The position numbers were made by a program, and so were the translations under genes. A stretch of 64,000 nt of DNA from Chromobotia macracanthus (lineage: Eukaryota; Chordata; Actinopteri; Cypriniformes; Botiidae), in contig JAZGTH010000059.1 of assembly GCA_036877525.1 (NCBI GenBank), positions 3,596,001-3,660,000 of the forward strand, written 5' to 3'. Below the pieces are notes generated by a model. The model ran no database searches, was not told the DNA's origin, and worked only from the letters and a program-made list of their open reading frames with translations. Of this stretch, positions 36,951 to 48,104 are shown one piece after another (positions within the stretch are counted from its first letter, which is position 1; every line of letters begins with the position of its first letter).

Positions 36951-39214
36951 CTGACTGCAGTATCTATCTCTAGTGCCACACAGAGGCATCTACTGTGAGG
37001 TCAGGAAAGTGCAAAACAAAAACAGTGTGACATCTTAAAATGACATCTAAAATGTGAAATGAATATGTTTAGATTATAAAACTGGACCCAGAATGTGTAT
37101 CTTTGGGCATTGAATTGTTTGTTCTGAAAGTATATGTATTATTTTCATAGGCAGTAGTCATAACACCTTTTACCTGTTTAAAGATTCTACCTGTTTCAGA
37201 TACCACAGAATAAACTCCCTGAATTGTCCAGGAATGGGGTAAATGAATTTTCCATCAGGCGCTTTATTTAGCACACATTTTGTAAGTTTGTGACCCAGAT
37301 GCTGAGCTGTATTAAAATATAGCACTGGGCTACAAATAATTGAATTAGTTTAAGTCATCATGTAAATCACATGGGCTTTTTTTTACTTTTGTAACTAACC
37401 AGGGGTCATAAAATTAATAAATTAGTACTAAAAATGTAGCCTGAGATGTATTGTTTCATGTTTCACGCTGCTTATACTTTGCTCAAAGTTATTAATTAAT
37501 CCTGGGGAATCTGGTCTCATTTTTACAAGGTCCGTAATACACAGCACACAACAAGCATGCAATTTCTCTTTAATAACTGCGTGACCAATCTATAGAAGAG
37601 TTGCCACATAAGTTTCCTGGGAATGCTTTACAGGAATCATAAAACATTACTTGAATAGATAAACTAACTGTACTACAAAAAACATACCGCAAATGGTACA
37701 TAATACATACATAAAGTATAATATCCATACATACAAATATTCATTCAAATAACCCCTTTGTGTCACAAAGAAGAAAGTTATAAGAAAAAAGTTATGAGTC
37801 ATAGTCACTGTAGCTCAACTTTTAGCATTGCATTAGCAGTGCTAAGGTCGTGGGTTTGATTTCCATGCAACTCACATACTAATTAAAATATATAGCTTAA
37901 AAGCACTGCAAGACACTTTGGATAAAAGTGTCTGCAAAATTCATAAACGTAAATGTAGTTCAGCTTAGCATGTTCATGAAATTTCAAAATTGTTTGAGTC
38001 ATATTGTTTCAATTAAGGCATTGACCCACATAGATTCACAAAACATTCACAATTTGAATGATTTGTCTAAACCAGATCATTCTCAAAATTGACTCTCCGA
38101 CTTGTTCCAGTCACACTGGCTATCTCTGGAGTGGTATATTATATAAATAATAAGTTTATATAAATAATAAGTAATGACTTTGTTTTAGTCTGTTCTTCAC
38201 ACAAAGCTAATCAAAGATTTTTGGAATATTTGGAATTTAGCACAAGTAATTTTTTTAGCCGGTTTTGTTGTTGCTTTTATGTTGCTTTTTATGTAATTTA
38301 GGAGCCTGACAGATCTAGTTTTCATTCATTTTAATTAAATAGAAAATAGTGGCCATGAGTTTCCTTTATATGAAAAATGTCCCTTTTGCGTTCCACGAAA
38401 GAAAGAAGGTCAGGGTCACAGGTCTAAAATGACATGTTTTATTACAACATATTTGGGTGAACTATACCTATAAAGTTTCTGTAAATATATATATTGTTAT
38501 CTTTGTCTAATTTTTATGCTTTTATATTTTTACATGCCCTAAGAGAACAGCAGATGATTTCAATCAATAAACTTTGTGTCGAATTGCCAGTTAGTTTGAC
38601 AGTTAGTTCGAACTGTATAAATGAGAACTTTTTTATAATTAACATGTCATGTAGGCATCCTTCCTTCTGCACTTAGCAGTAGCATTGGTGGTGATAATAC
38701 AGAAGATAAACAATAAAACTTAAGTGCCACAATGTTATAAAAAGACAAGGTGGGGCAATCACATTTACTGTGCCCAAATTGTGCCTCTTTTTATTTTTTT
38801 TTTGCCCACCTTCTTCCTTTTATGTGTCTGCATTTGGACACTGACCCCATAAAACATTTGTACCAAGTTAATTTTTTATTTTTCAGTCTTTTTCTTCAAA
38901 ACTTTATAGACACTGAATAGATATTAAAGCTCTGTGAGGCATGTAACAGTCCACAAGTGCCTTGTCACGTAGTGTGAGGGATTAGTGGGGTATTAAGTGA
39001 GAGCATTTAGGAAAATGTGTTGGACCTGAAACACAGAACTCGCAGAATCTGGAATCTTTGGGAACCTACTCTAGATCAACCTCTCAGAAGACAGAACCAT
39101 TATCACCTCAACCCTGTGACTGCAATCAACACCTTCTACCATTTTTTGATTGACTTCTCCTTAGGAGCCTACGTTTAATTCTTCACTACTTCACTCAAAC
39201 TCATTTTAATCAAC
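36951..39214. other. Intergenic DNA between gtpbp8 and slc10a2
   Basis: AT-rich with no exon seen. It includes the presumed gtpbp8 3' UTR with AATAAA at 37209, a tRNA-derived SINE at about 37806-37960, a local duplication of a tataaataataagt-like unit near 38145-38180, a partial cyprinid repeat at 38390-38472, and the presumed slc10a2 promoter and 5' UTR in the last few hundred bases. Confidence 0.6.
37806..37960 (+). mobile_element. tRNA-derived SINE
   Basis: An A-box-like word (tagctcaac..ttagcattgc) begins near 37811 and a B-box-like word (ggtttgatttcc) lies at 37853-37864. The element ends in the typical cyprinid SINE tail 'cactttggataaaagtgtc' followed by a 'cataaacgtaaatg' repeat. The same family occurs at 51420-51555 and 61919-62050, and as a tail near 9058. 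Confidence 0.75.
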
Positions 39215-39765
39215 ATGTGCACCCCAAAGCCCATCTGCCCTGCCAATGCCACCATCTGCTCAGGCAAGTCCTGTCTGGTGCCCCCTAATAACTTCAATGA
39301 TATCCTGGGGGTGGTAATGAGTACTGTGATGACCGTCATGCTGGCCATGGTCATGTTTTCAATGGGCTGCACTGTTGAAGCAAAAAAACTCTGGGGGCAC
39401 ATCCGCAGGCCTTGGGGCATTTTCATTGGATTCTTGTGCCAGTTTGGCATCATGCCTTTCACAGCCTTTGCACTTGCTCTGGCATTCAACGTGCTTCCAA
39501 TCCAGGCTGTAGTCATTATTATCATGGGATGTTGCCCTGGAGGTTCTAGCTCAAATGTTATCTGCTATTGGCTCGACGGAGACATGGACCTAAGGTGAGA
39601 CCATAAGTCTGTTTTTGTTTAGTCAGTATGCAGCACTGAAATAAATCTCATTAGACATGACTATATATTTCTGTGATCAACTGTGTAAATGTCTTCTTAA
39701 TACTTAATTCTTTGTTAATTAAGTAAATTTCACTGATGCAATGTATGTATATATGTATGTATGTA

Positions 39766-39841
<76 letters not shown>

Positions 39842-39844
39842 ATG

Positions 39845-39901
<57 letters not shown>

Positions 39902-41716
39902 TTGCTGATCCACACAAATTACAAAGCTTACACATATTTTGCTTTCAAATTGCAAAATAGTTTTATAACAAAAAAGTTTTATAACATTAATTATGAAAGA
40001 TTAATGATTTTGGTTGCTGTAACCTTGACAGTTCCATTTTGACATTTTAATGTTAATTTTAGTTTCATTTTTGTTGAAATCTTTGATGTCAAACCCTAAA
40101 TCTTTGAAGTACCCAATTTGAATAAAAAAAAAAATTAAACTATGTATAATAGCCATCTTCATAAATTAATTTATGCTAACATAAAACTTTGTGATGTTCA
40201 CAGTATTAGCATGACTGCTTGTTCTTCAATCCTGGCGCTTGGTATGATGCCTCTTTGTTTGCTCATCTACACCTCACTCTGGACGTCAGCTGATACTCTC
40301 CAGATACCTTACGACAGCATCGGTAAAGCTTCCCAGCAAACAGAACGTTCCCCTGATGTTAGTTTTTGGTATTAGTCAGGCCATAGTGGAGTCAGAGTGA
40401 AGATTTCTCCAGTTCATTTTCTGGTAGCTTGTTGTTGAGATGCATCAAATTAATACAGACCAAAACACGGGGTTAGTATTTTAAATGTTGTTTATGTTAT
40501 TTCTAGGCATTACGCTAGTGAGTTTACTTGTGCCTGTCGGGTTAGGAATGTTATTGAAAAGCAAGTGGCCTGAACTAGCCAAAAAGATCCTCAAAGTAAG
40601 TTTTTGTGCCTTCACATTTGTTTGGATAATTCAAATGTTATGTTCTTAAACTTACAGTGCAGTTTCACATGCATTATTTTGTGTATGTTCAGGTTGGCTC
40701 AGTGGTGGGAATCATCCTTATTGTCATCATTGCAGTCATAGGTGGTGTTCTGTATCAGTCCTCATGGATCATCGCTCCTTCACTTTGGATCATCGGTACC
40801 ATTTATCCATTTGTCGGCTTTGGCCTGGGCTTTTTGCTGGCTCGCTTTGTGGGACAACCTTGGTACAGGTGAAAACTGTAAACTATATCCTTCCACAATG
40901 CATAAAACATTCACATGTTAGCTCGCATGCTGTGATACATTTAGCGACTGTGCTTGTGAAGCTCACACAAGTTTAGGTTTGGCTTGCTTCGTTTCTTTCT
41001 CTCTAGAACAGCATGTACTGGCAATAAAAGTGGCAAAATATCAGAAAAAATTCTTTAGACATTTTATGAAACTAATGCAGCAGATGACACAACCCTTACA
41101 TGTCATTATTTATTTCTTATGCATGTAATTGCAGGTGTCGCACCATCGCTTTAGAAACGGGCATGCAGAATGCTCAGCTGTGCAGCACTATAACCCAGCT
41201 GTCCTTTAGTCCTGCTGATCTTGAACTTATGTTCGCCTTCCCCTTAATCTACAGTATTTTCCAGTTGGTTGTGGCTGGGATTGCGGTGGGAGGTAGGACG
41301 GCTCTTGGCATTGAGAATACAGTTTTAATTGTATGCAATAGTGTCAGTTATAACCGTTATATAGCAATAATCATGAATTATGTTTGTTCTTTTTTTAATG
41401 GGAGCAATAATGTATAATTTGCCAATTGCTCCCTTAAATGCAGCCATGGGATAAGCATATGTTGGCTTCTTAGGATTCACTTGAATTTAAAGAAATGTTG
41501 GTAACTCAGAATCATAATCTTCTGTATGTATTTTCAGCATATCACTCTCTCAAGCATTGTGGTGAAAAGTCCACGGAGATGAATGGGAAAAATGCACAAT
41601 GCAACAATGTGTCCGGATCTGTTAAATATAAGCAGGATTATGCTTTAGACAGTAGTGTGTTTCAGTGTGATGAGAATGACAGCACTGCGGAGAAAGGCAA
41701 AGGTACACAGCTGTGA
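39215..41716 (+). CDS. slc10a2: Apical sodium-dependent bile acid transporter (ASBT)
   Basis: Six exons with consistent phases: 39215-39594, 40204-40322, 40507-40595, 40693-40868, 41135-41292 and 41538-41716. They encode 366 aa; human SLC10A2 is 348 aa with the same exon number. The protein imports conjugated bile acids with Na+ across the apical membrane of ileal enterocytes and renal tubule cells. Visible family signatures include VMFSMGC in the first membrane region, CCPGGSSSN, the YWLDGDMDL stretch, LGMMPLCLLIYT, and ETGMQNAQLC, which holds the Glu (262) and Gln (266) of the sodium/substrate site. An N-glycosylation sequon NAT lies at Asn11 in the extracellular N-terminus. The cytoplasmic C-tail from exon 6 is longer and diverged. 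Intron 1 carries a large AT/GT microsatellite. A likely AATAAA at 41984-41989 lies just inside the block that is repeated near 57.6 kb. Confidence 0.95.
39742..39900. repeat. Compound (AT)n(GT)n(AT)n(GT)n(AT)n microsatellite in slc10a2 intron 1
   Basis: Alternating blocks of AT and GT repeats run with tatgtatata joints. All the short reading frames here are repeat artefacts. The block starts about 150 bp after the exon 1 donor. Confidence 0.95.
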
Positions 41717-42353
41717 GCTGTTGTTGGATAGCAAAGATTAATTTATCGTCATGAATGCTGTTGAAGTGTTGATGATCCTACACAGTCAAAGAGTACAAAG
41801 TTAAGCCAGAACATAAAAGTCTTACATACGTTTTTATGATAGCTCAGCCCACGTTTACAAACACAACTATATTGTTTGTACTTTGCATATGGTCAGAAGT
41901 TGTTTTTTTAATTTCAAGTACGTTAAACGTGTGCATGACGCTAATGTTGAGTTCCAGTGTCTCATTTCCAAAGAATATTGATGAATAAAAAGCATGCAAG
42001 TAACTCAAAAATAATATGTTGTACACACAGGAAATTTAAATCCTTGATTTAAGAAATCCGTTATGTTGAATGCAAGTTTATTCAAATATTATTGTACTTC
42101 ATGTACACAAAATTGTTAGGTTTTTTACAGATGTTTTGCTTTCTATATTATTTATGTATCAGAAACATTTTAACTTTGTTTGTGAACACAAGCAATGACA
42201 GATTCCTTTAAGTATTAATTGCTTTACAGAGTTCCAAATTTTCAAAATGTCATTTAAACAATGTATTTTACTTTATATCTTGTTAATATTTATATGCATC
42301 TAAACAACGTAAATAAACGTATATTTCAAGTATATGATGTCACATCTTCACAG

Positions 42354-42431
42354 ATGTCCCTGGACCCTGAGATGCATGCTGCATTTTGGGACAGGTTATG
42401 GTGTAAACTGAGCCCTGATAAAACTAACTAG
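42354..42431 (+). pseudogene. Relic of a TLR TIR-domain C-terminus
   Basis: From 42360 the sequence encodes LDPEMHAAFWDRLWCKLS and then PDKTN and a stop. This is the last 24-25 residues of the TIR domain of the neighbouring TLRs, including the box-3 FW motif, with only a few changes. Homology begins sharply after ttcacagatgtcc; nothing TLR-like precedes it. It is the stub of an older tandem TLR copy otherwise deleted, 377 bp before TLR-A. The AG just before it resembles a splice acceptor, so use as a small exon cannot be excluded but is unlikely. Confidence 0.85.
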
Positions 42432-42680
42432 TCTGTCAAGACATGCAAACCTTTACATTTTTTCAAATTCCATAAAATTTTACAAACCCCTTAACCCAAA
42501 CTCTCTTTATATTGGAGTTTTATTATAAAACGTATCAGGGTGACTATTCTTAGAGTGTTGAGTACAGCAGCCCTGATGTTAGCCGGATATCATCAGCATT
42601 TGCTGTCTGATTTTATCTGCTTTTATGCATGAGTACAAAATGCCACATACAAATAAGGCACATCTGTGGCATTTAGCCAC

Positions 42681-42712
42681 AGAAAAGGGAAGTTATTTTC
42701 TAATTTAAATAC
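42681..42712 (+). promoter_or_regulatory. Conserved TLR-A upstream element (ETS-like GGGAAGT plus TATA-like TTTAAATA)
   Basis: agaaaagggaagtt at 42681-42694 and tttaaata at 42704-42711 lie about 97-127 bp before the TLR-A ATG. The same pair, at the same spacing, precedes TLR-B and TLR-C, although much of the surrounding TLR-B flank has diverged. GGAAGT-type words are bound by ETS factors such as PU.1 in myeloid cells; that role here is inferred. Confidence 0.45.
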
Positions 42713-42807
42713 AAGTATTCTGACATGATCATTTACCTCCAGAGACAGAAAGACAACATCAAGCTAAGACAATGAATGCCACAACGAAAGATTAAAATAG
42801 AACTAAA

Positions 42808-45657
42808 ATGACTCAAGAATTGAAGATGTTCGCACTCCTCGTATTGTTTGTAAGGATTTTATCTGTATTTTCTTGGCTTTCTGGTAATTGTATTGTGTAC
42901 GACAAGGTGGAAGAGTTTACTCTTGACACAAGATGTAATGGGAAAAAAAACGTTGCCATCTGCAGTCTCGTCACAGATATTAAAGAAGATCTCCGCGGGC
43001 TTCCATCTAATTTACTGAACCTCTGCATTCACATGCATTATGATAAAGATGTTGGTGTCTTGACACCAGGTTCATTTTCACACTTCTCTTCTCTGGAATA
43101 CCTTGAAATTCATGGATGTTTTTCTAGGATATCGTCAGAAGCTTTTACTGGATTGTTACATTTAACTTTGTTACAGTTGTCTTCCTCTGGAAATGGCTGC
43201 TGTGAATCAGCTGTTGAGTTCAGTAGTCTTCCTTCACTTAAACATTTGTTTCTTTCAGGATATAGTTTGTCATTAATGGAACAGAATGTTTTTGGTACAG
43301 TTCCTCTGTTAGAGAACCTAGGCATAGAAGATGTGTGTTTAAAAGATCTATCCGAGGTTCTGTGTCGACTGAGAAAGTTAAAATCACTTAAGACGTTTTA
43401 TCTCTCTGAGCACCATTTAAATAGTCTTCATTCCCCAAACTGCTCTATTTTCAATACATCTGAAAGTTACATATCCACTGTATACAATATTGAAGAGGTC
43501 CATTTGTCTCTGGGATCCATTGAGCACATAGATGAGGGGGCTTTGAAAGTTTTAGGAAATGTGGCTGTATTTGAATGTGACCTCAGTTCAGATTTCCTCA
43601 GAGATCTTTCTTTGTTCGGACTAAATAAAATCAAAGAGTTGCATTTGGCAGTGGATGTAATTAACCTTTATAAGTTATGTTATGCAGCAAAGTTGTATTC
43701 TATTAAATATATAACAGTTGATTACATGACGATTGACTTGCCAGCTATGCCTGTAAACATCTCTGAAAACTGTAAAGAGACTGTAAACGTTACTCTTTGT
43801 AAAAATGATTTACGAATGTTTACGAACCCCTTGCGTATAGATTTGATTTTTCAAATTTTCAGCAACCTCACAAAACTTGATATAGGTTCGCATGTCCTCA
43901 GATCAAATGATTTTCGGTCCGTTTGTTTGTCTTATCCACAGTTGGTCAAACAGCTGTCTGTTATGATTTTAAACTCAAATAAGATAGGTAAGATCATTTC
44001 TTACCAATTCATGTGTTTCACAAATCTTGAAAGTTTGGAGTTAAGCTCAACTGATATTTCCATTATAGAAGATTTTGCTTTCGTTGGATTAGACAAACTG
44101 AAATATTTAAGCCTTCATCGTAACAAGTTATCGTACATTTATCACAACACATTCAGTGGTCTATATGAACTGATGTTCCTAGATCTTCAAGAAAACCCCA
44201 TCATTCAAATTGAATCAAAGTCATTTGGACATCTTAATAATCTTTGCACACTTCTTTTGGGAGATCTAAACTTCCCACCTAACATTTCAAAGATCAAGCT
44301 GCATTTATCTGATATATTTGGAAATATCCCGTATAATCTGGGTAACATGTTTATTAGTTCAGGCATGAGACCAATGCAGCTGGTGATTGGAAGTGCTACA
44401 CTGAATCAAAGTCTAGACCTCCAAATTAAAGGTCAATATGTGACGGTTGAGGATTGTGACAGTCCACTTTTGAAATCTGTAGTCTCACTCCAAATAATTG
44501 CGGATTATGTCATCTGTGGAGTAGAATTTATTGGGAAATATGTTAAATCAGTTGTCAGTCTGAAATTCACATCAATGTTTTCAGACAATGTTGGTGATTT
44601 AGCAGTAATCAATCAGCTTGTTCATTTAAAAACCCTTATGCTGGAGAACATTGATTTGTCTAAGCAGCCAAATGTGCCAGTAATGTTTCATAATCTGACA
44701 AAACTACGAACACTGATCCTAGTAAACTGCAGAATTTTCTTTTTGGATGGAAGTCTGACAAAGGACTTAAAGGCACTGACGCATCTTTTCGTTGCACTAC
44801 AAGATATTGTGAACATTCTCCCAGACCTGGTTGAACATCTCACTAGTTTAAAGTACCTCCGTCTGCTTGGGTTGCGTCTGTACTGCAGCTGTGATGATGC
44901 TTGGCTGGTATCATGGGCGAAGGACAACAGGCAGGTGCAGGTTGATATGTTCAATCCCACCATGCAAGAACTGCAGTGTTTGACTGATAATGGAATTGAC
45001 CATCTCAACTTTGTTCATTACACCCAGGAGAACTGCTTCTTTGATATTGAATTTGTGCTCTTTGCCTCAACCTCTGCTTTTTTATATGTTTTCATTTTTG
45101 TAGTAATGTCATATCAGTTTGCTGGGCAGTACATAATGCCATTCTACCACATTGCCAGGGGATGGATCCGAGAGACTTTGCAGATAGATGCCAAACGGCA
45201 GTACCGCTACGATGTTTTTGTCTCTTACAGCAGTAAGGATGAGCGCTGGGTCATGGAGGAACTTCTTCCAAACTTGGAGCAGCGTGGCCCTCCATTCTTG
45301 CGTCTTTGTTTGCACAGTCGGGACTTTCAATTGGGGCAAGACATTGTGGAAAATATCACAGACAGCATCTACGCAAGCCGGAGAACTCTTTGCCTTGTCA
45401 GCCGCAACTACCTCCGTAGCACCTGGTGTTCTTTGGAGATGCGGCTGGGCACCTACAGGCTCCAGGTAGAACAGAGAGACATTCTTATCCTGGTCTTCTT
45501 ACAAAAAATTTCATCTCGCCTGCTATCTTCTCATCATAGACTGGCCCGGCTGGTAAAAACGAGGACTTATTTAGACTGGCCACTGGACCCTGAGATGCAC
45601 GAAGCATTCTGGGATAGGCTGTGGTGTAAACTGAGTTCTGACAGATGTTCTAACTAG
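42808..45657 (+). CDS. Toll-like receptor A, TLR11 superfamily (probably TLR20 type)
   Basis: Single-exon gene of 949 aa; the second in-frame ATG at 42826 is the start shared by all three paralogues. Layout: hydrophobic signal peptide (MFALLVLFVRILSVFSW), a long leucine-rich-repeat ectodomain to about residue 690, a Cys-rich C-terminal cap (YCSCDDAW at 692 onward), one membrane helix (about 749-771), then a cytoplasmic TIR domain from YRYDVFVSYSSKDERW (799) to box 3 FWDRLW. TLRs of this type sense microbial ligands on cell-surface or endosomal membranes and recruit TIR adaptors. The BB loop reads RDFQLGQDI, with Leu842 where most TLRs have Pro. AATAAA lies at 45697. Its N-terminal half differs clearly from TLR-B, while residues from about 378 to the end are nearly identical. 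The TLR20 assignment rests on overall look and fish context; TLR19, TLR22 or TLR26 types are alternatives. Confidence 0.93.
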   Translation: MTQELKMFALLVLFVRILSVFSWLSGNCIVYDKVEEFTLDTRCNGKKNVAICSLVTDIKEDLRGLPSNLLNLCIHMHYDKDVGVLTPGSFSHFSSLEYLEIHGCFSRISSEAFTGLLHLTLLQLSSSGNGCCESAVEFSSLPSLKHLFLSGYSLSLMEQNVFGTVPLLENLGIEDVCLKDLSEVLCRLRKLKSLKTFYLSEHHLNSLHSPNCSIFNTSESYISTVYNIEEVHLSLGSIEHIDEGALKVLGNVAVFECDLSSDFLRDLSLFGLNKIKELHLAVDVINLYKLCYAAKLYSIKYITVDYMTIDLPAMPVNISENCKETVNVTLCKNDLRMFTNPLRIDLIFQIFSNLTKLDIGSHVLRSNDFRSVCLSYPQLVKQLSVMILNSNKIGKIISYQFMCFTNLESLELSSTDISIIEDFAFVGLDKLKYLSLHRNKLSYIYHNTFSGLYELMFLDLQENPIIQIESKSFGHLNNLCTLLLGDLNFPPNISKIKLHLSDIFGNIPYNLGNMFISSGMRPMQLVIGSATLNQSLDLQIKGQYVTVEDCDSPLLKSVVSLQIIADYVICGVEFIGKYVKSVVSLKFTSMFSDNVGDLAVINQLVHLKTLMLENIDLSKQPNVPVMFHNLTKLRTLILVNCRIFFLDGSLTKDLKALTHLFVALQDIVNILPDLVEHLTSLKYLRLLGLRLYCSCDDAWLVSWAKDNRQVQVDMFNPTMQELQCLTDNGIDHLNFVHYTQENCFFDIEFVLFASTSAFLYVFIFVVMSYQFAGQYIMPFYHIARGWIRETLQIDAKRQYRYDVFVSYSSKDERWVMEELLPNLEQRGPPFLRLCLHSRDFQLGQDIVENITDSIYASRRTLCLVSRNYLRSTWCSLEMRLGTYRLQVEQRDILILVFLQKISSRLLSSHHRLARLVKTRTYLDWPLDPEMHEAFWDRLWCKLSSDRCSN

Positions 45658-47310
45658 ATGGTTTTATTTGTGTTTTAAAATGTTGTTAAATGTAACAATA
45701 AAATTGTTAACATTAAATTTTAAATTTGTTAAATAAAACACTTTAGTTTGGGGAACACATTTTTTGCTATTAACTATGAATTCCCCATCTGCCTGTTTTT
45801 ATGGGTCTGCTATAGGTGCCAGGTGTCCCAGGGATGGGAACTGGCTCTGCAGCAAAATCAATGAGCCAGTGCACTTCGCCACACCCACAACCTGTGACAA
45901 CTTTCATATTATGCATTTTTATCTGACTCCACTTAATAAAACCTCAATTTAAGATAAAACATACAGCATTACATAATGGTAAATAATAAATTTGTTGTAT
46001 TAATGGCAATACGACAAATTTAAGCTAAATCCAAGAATCAATTAGAGGTTAAATGGCTAGCATAATAAATATAGTCCTCTAGTTAGTTCACTAGATACAA
46101 CTTAAACTAAGAATTAATTGAGTTTAATTTCTAGCACAATGAAATAGGCCACCCCATGTTTGCCAATATTTCTAGCATTTTACTTAGCCCCTACAGTAGC
46201 GCAACTGCATACAACTTAACTAAAACAGAAGTCTAGAACCCCAGCTGATGTGCCCCACACATAATAGCACATTTCTGTAACAGCTCGCTGCACACGTTTC
46301 GGTGCAGTGGAACTAGACCGCTGCTTAAAACAGAAGTGTGGGTTGAACATCATTGGACATTGATCATTGTAGCATCATTGGCCAGGGCAATCCAATAAGG
46401 CTTATAATAGGAAGATTCAGGAGGAAGAGATTTCCTATGGCATCAGCTACTGACAATATTGAGTAAACCGTTCTTGAAAGGGAACACATGGTATATACTT
46501 TGTAAATAGTTGTTTGAGGTTTATTTATTACTTTTATTATTATGAAGGTAGAGCAGCCAATTTCGAAGATGCTAGCAAAAACATCCTAGCTTTAAAAGCA
46601 TAAGAACCCACCCTCCATTCAGAGTGATCTCCAAAGCCACACCACGTCCAATATGTTTGCATAATTTGTGTGCAAATACATAGTTTAACAGGCAAATAGA
46701 ACATCTTATCATTGATTTTAAATGCAATGACTGGACGAACATTTTATGGCTCTCCCCCTTTCACAGAATATATATAAATATATTTATAAATATATTTGCA
46801 CTTTACTTAGTAATTGCTGTTAGGAGGTGAAGAAGCTTTCAACCAGCATAACAAAAAATGTTTTTGGAAAAGATCGCCTCCCCTCCCTTTAATGCAGTCA
46901 TTTAGTTGATGAATTGGATGAAAGACGGTGCTGTTGGTGAGCATATGTCACTTCAGAGTTCCTATTAGAGAGCTGCAGGTACTGCTTCTTTTTGTAAGCC
47001 AAAGCTCAGAAATGAGTTAGCGTTTTTGCACTTCCTGTTCTTTCACCCCAAAGTCAATTTTTTATCAGTTTATGGTTAAACAGTTAAAATAAGGTCTGTG
47101 GTTTACACAAGATATTTTAATGTTTTAATCTACAACATAAAACACACCAGAAATACATCTCTCATGACCTTTTAAAGCTTGTCTTGAAATGGCGGTTGCT
47201 AACCAGTTTGCTACATTGGACTACAGATTTCCCCAAATAACGTGAATTAATATTCGTCCACAAAGTTGACCCTTACATGTTTTTAAATTTTTTTGGTAAA
47301 GTTTCTGGTA
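45658..47310. other. Spacer after TLR-A
   Basis: Holds the TLR-A 3' UTR with AATAAA at 45697-45702 and otherwise AT-rich sequence with no exon or obvious TLR relic. This stretch is absent from the second duplication unit, as expected if that unit lost the DNA between its A- and B-derived receptors. Confidence 0.6.
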
Positions 47311-47314
47311 AAGT

Positions 47315-47580
47315 TAAGGGCAGTTGTGGCCTACTGGTAAGTAAGTTGGGCTTGTGATCAGAAGGTTGCTGGTTCAATTCCAGTGCTGGCAGATAGCAAA
47401 TGAAGTGCCCTTGAGCAAGGCACCCAATTTCTCCCTGGGCACAGTAGTGTACTGCCCACTGCTCCAGGAGTGTGTGTGTGTGTTCATGACTTGCAGTGCT
47501 GGGTTAAATACAGAGGTCACATTTCAGGTATGGGTTACCATATCTGACAAATATGTCACTTTCACTAAAGAAAGAGTTGT
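47315..47580 (+). mobile_element. tRNA-derived SINE (longer type)
   Basis: The A box tggcctactgg lies at 47327-47337 and the B box ggttcaattcc at 47371-47381. A conserved 'ccttgagcaaggcaccc', a 'ctgcccactgctcc' core and a 'gggttaaatacagagg' region follow, ending near 'tatgtcactttcac'. This is the arrangement of a widespread teleost tRNA-SINE family. It lies in the A-B spacer and is missing from the second unit. Confidence 0.8.
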
Positions 47581-47956
47581 CAGATGTTTAGTGGTGATGA
47601 CATTGAGCAGCCATGATGTAGTTTGTTAAGACCTACAAGATAATGTTTGCTTTTTATTTCTAGCATTTTACTTCTGCTTCTAACTCATAAAAATGCGTTA
47701 ATTTGTGAAATTTATCTCGATGGACAAAACGTGTACAATGCTGAGGTGTGATTTTTTAGTCGTCATTCGTTGAGGTGTGTTGTCTGAGATGGAAATGCAA
47801 GTTCTTAGAGGGACTCTATTTCCAGGAAGTCATGCTTTCTGGGTTTAGACATCTTGACACTGGCTTTACGGTTGATTTTATCTGATTTTATGCATGAACA
47901 CGAAAAACAACACACAAATAAGGAAACTTGCAAAAACCAGCAAAAACATCTGGCCA

Positions 47957-47988
47957 CAAAAAGGGAAGTTCATTTCTCATTTAAATAC
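47957..47988 (+). promoter_or_regulatory. Conserved TLR-B upstream element (ETS-like plus TATA-like)
   Basis: aaaaagggaagtt ending at 47970 and tttaaata at 47980-47987 lie about 117-148 bp before the TLR-B ATG at 48105. They correspond to 42681-42712 in TLR-A. The region between here and the ATG is only partly conserved with TLR-A, making the preserved pair noteworthy. Confidence 0.45.
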
Positions 47989-48104
47989 AAGTATTCTTAC
48001 ACAGTCATTTACCTCCAGATACAGAAAGGCAACATCAAGACAAGACCATAGAGTCACAGCAGCAGATAAAAACTTAGCTAGATAAAATCACTCAGAAATT
48101 GAAG

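Larger units (their letters stand above)
41846..45600. repeat. Segmental duplication, left copy (slc10a2 3' flank through TLR-A)
   Basis: From 'ccacgtttacaaacacaac' near 41849 this stretch aligns almost collinearly with 57583-61340, at an offset of about 15.75 kb. It covers the presumed end of the slc10a2 3' UTR, a TIR-tail relic, the TLR upstream region and TLR-A. Similarity stops abruptly on the left near 41846. Because it is continuous with slc10a2 here but with tex30 at the other copy, this copy is the likely source. Confidence 0.85.

Noticed and set aside
39651..40042. Several frames encoding Tyr-Ile or Cys-Val repeats
   Set aside because: Translation of the AT/GT microsatellite in slc10a2 intron 1.
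41844..42026. 60-codon minus-strand frame, repeated at 57573-57809
   Set aside because: Shared only because the block is duplicated; no family resemblance and no splice partners.
44688..45339. Open frames on the minus strand inside the TLRs (also at 49973-50624 and 60411-61089)
   Set aside because: They are antisense shadows of the conserved cap and TIR coding sequence, repeated only because the sense sequence is repeated; no independent coding signal.
45188..45469. 93-codon alternative frame within each TIR domain
   Set aside because: Overlaps the TIR in another frame; its conservation among copies follows from the near identity of the DNA.
47327..47400. Possible functional tRNA gene
   Set aside because: A and B boxes are present but no cloverleaf acceptor stem closes; the downstream body identifies a SINE.
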